14,937 nucleotides of DNA from DATDCV01 sp036524155 (GTDB lineage: Bacteria; Verrucomicrobiota; Verrucomicrobiia; Limisphaerales; UBA8199): assembly GCA_036524155.1 (NCBI GenBank), contig DATDCV010000108.1, positions 1 through 14,937 on the forward strand. The letters run 5' to 3'. Below the pieces are notes generated by a model, which saw only the letters and a list, made by a program, of their open reading frames with translations, was not told where the DNA came from and made no database searches. Positions within the stretch are counted from its first letter, which is position 1; every line of letters starts with the position of its first letter. The translations under genes were made by a program, and so were the position numbers. Below are positions 14,152-14,937 of the stretch, one piece after another.

Positions 14152-14868
14152 TCACCACGAATTCCAATAACCACCCGACTGGCACGCCCAGTAGTTGGTC
14201 ATCTGTTTCAGATTCCGCCAGTGCACTGAACCGGTTAGAAGCAGCACATTTCCTCCTTGAGCTCCGACATCCTTTGGCAATGTCAGTTTGCTAATCCACA
14301 GGAACGGAATCGGGCCCTGACGCGCCGCCCCGCCGGGGCAATGTGGTGCAATTACCCACGCCGCCCCGGTCCCGGGCTCGGCCCAGGCGTTCAGGTCACA
14401 AGCCAGAACGAGAGCCGGATTATCGATCAGCTTCTGGGGCGACTCCCAGCGCGGATTGGGCTCGCCGGCCCAGGGCTTTTTGTGAGCGCCGTTATAGCTG
14501 TAGCCGATCACCCAGCCGTACGGGTACTGGTAATATTGGAAGGTCGACGCGAGGCTCGGGCAGGTGCTCATGTTGGTGCCACTGTATTGTTTGATGGCGT
14601 TAAATGTATTGGTGCTGATCCAGATGGTATGGGTTACGCCGTCATCCCGCGGCCCCTGAGGCAGTTTCTCGCGGTTATCGCCCCCATACATCTGCAAGGC
14701 GAGGCCCAGTTGGCGCAGCGCACTCTTGCAGCCGACCCGCCTGGCCTTTTCTTTGGCATTGGTCAACGCCGGTAACAGCATCGCCGCGAGAATCGCGATG
14801 ATGGCAATGACGACCAACAACTCGATCAACGTAAAGGCCCGGCGCGGAAGCCGTGTCGAGATGGTCAT
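14152..14868 (-). CDS. Type II secretion/type IV pilin-like prepilin (verrucomicrobial class)
   Basis: The protein is 238 residues from the ATG at 14868; an upstream ATG at 14886 would add six residues (MGHVWA). I prefer the internal start because a short basic leader (MTISTRLPRRA) before FTLIELL is usual. The prepilin peptidase site is RRA/FTLIE, with Ala instead of the common Gly before the cut and Glu at +5. The helix VVIAIIAILAAMLLPAL and KEKARR follow. The globular part carries GYSYNGAHKKPW, NPALVLACDLNAW, HCPGG and a closing LLLTGSVHWRNLKQM, the shape of the H-X9-DG-type pilin-like proteins multiplied in Planctomycetes and Verrucomicrobia. It should be inner-membrane anchored, then processed and methylated by PilD. 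No secretion machinery genes are nearby, so it is probably one of many scattered paralogues of unknown task. Confidence 0.9.
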   Translation of the reverse strand: MTISTRLPRRAFTLIELLVVIAIIAILAAMLLPALTNAKEKARRVGCKSALRQLGLALQMYGGDNREKLPQGPRDDGVTHTIWISTNTFNAIKQYSGTNMSTCPSLASTFQYYQYPYGWVIGYSYNGAHKKPWAGEPNPRWESPQKLIDNPALVLACDLNAWAEPGTGAAWVIAPHCPGGAARQGPIPFLWISKLTLPKDVGAQGGNVLLLTGSVHWRNLKQMTNYWACQSGGYWNSW

Positions 14869-14937
14869 GGCCCAAACATGGCCCAAGAATCCGCAACGTT
14901 CAAGCTACGGGTTTTCCGCCCGGGCGCCGTAATGGGC

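Noticed and set aside
14257..14775. 172-codon plus-strand frame opposite the prepilin
   Set aside because: It is an antisense shadow of a clearly coding prepilin, without recognisable motifs.
1..14937. CRISPR array
   Set aside because: No regularly spaced repeats of 24-40 bp with unique spacers are visible anywhere in the window.

Overview
The window is high-GC bacterial DNA that most resembles a Verrucomicrobiota (Pedosphaera/Limisphaerales-like) chromosome. The main reason is the prepilin at the right end: its AFTLIELL motif, followed by a long Val/Ile/Ala helix ending in LLPAL and AKEKA, is the form that is heavily multiplied in that phylum. The NtrC-type regulator and the endonuclease-type MutL fit but do not prove this assignment. 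No 16S or other phylogenetic marker is visible.

Layout. Positions 1-367 hold the C-terminal end of a DUF2779-family gene. Positions 389-6110 look like an inserted defence-type island. It has a decayed C-terminal piece of a type I restriction HsdR subunit (755-1165), one intact giant gene (1182-5555) and a decayed piece of a second protein of the giant's class (5620-6078). The island is bracketed by a 33-bp imperfect direct repeat (356-388 and 6111-6143, 31 of 33 identical). Its left copy is the last codons and stop of the DUF2779 gene. No integrase or transposase is visible inside. A tRNA-His gene (6318-6396, minus strand) sits just outside the right repeat.

The giant protein (1457 aa) is the highlight. 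In order it has a TIR domain with its catalytic glutamate, seven WD40 repeats, a Ras/Roc-like GTPase, winged-helix/COR-like segments, a four-cysteine zinc ribbon and a complete calcineurin-like metallophosphoesterase. I infer a single-chain NLR/Roco-like immune receptor with a probable NADase at one end and a probable nuclease or phosphodiesterase at the other, joined by a propeller sensor and a GTPase switch.

From 6617 on, the genes look like ordinary chromosome. They are a cytosolic cNMP-binding-domain/histidine kinase fusion, mutL with its endonuclease motifs, a convergent sigma-54 activator response regulator (the kinase's plausible partner), a divergent PLP-dependent aminotransferase, a roughly 590-bp gene-free stretch with palindromes and short tandem repeats, a small exported protein and a type II secretion/type IV pilin-like prepilin.
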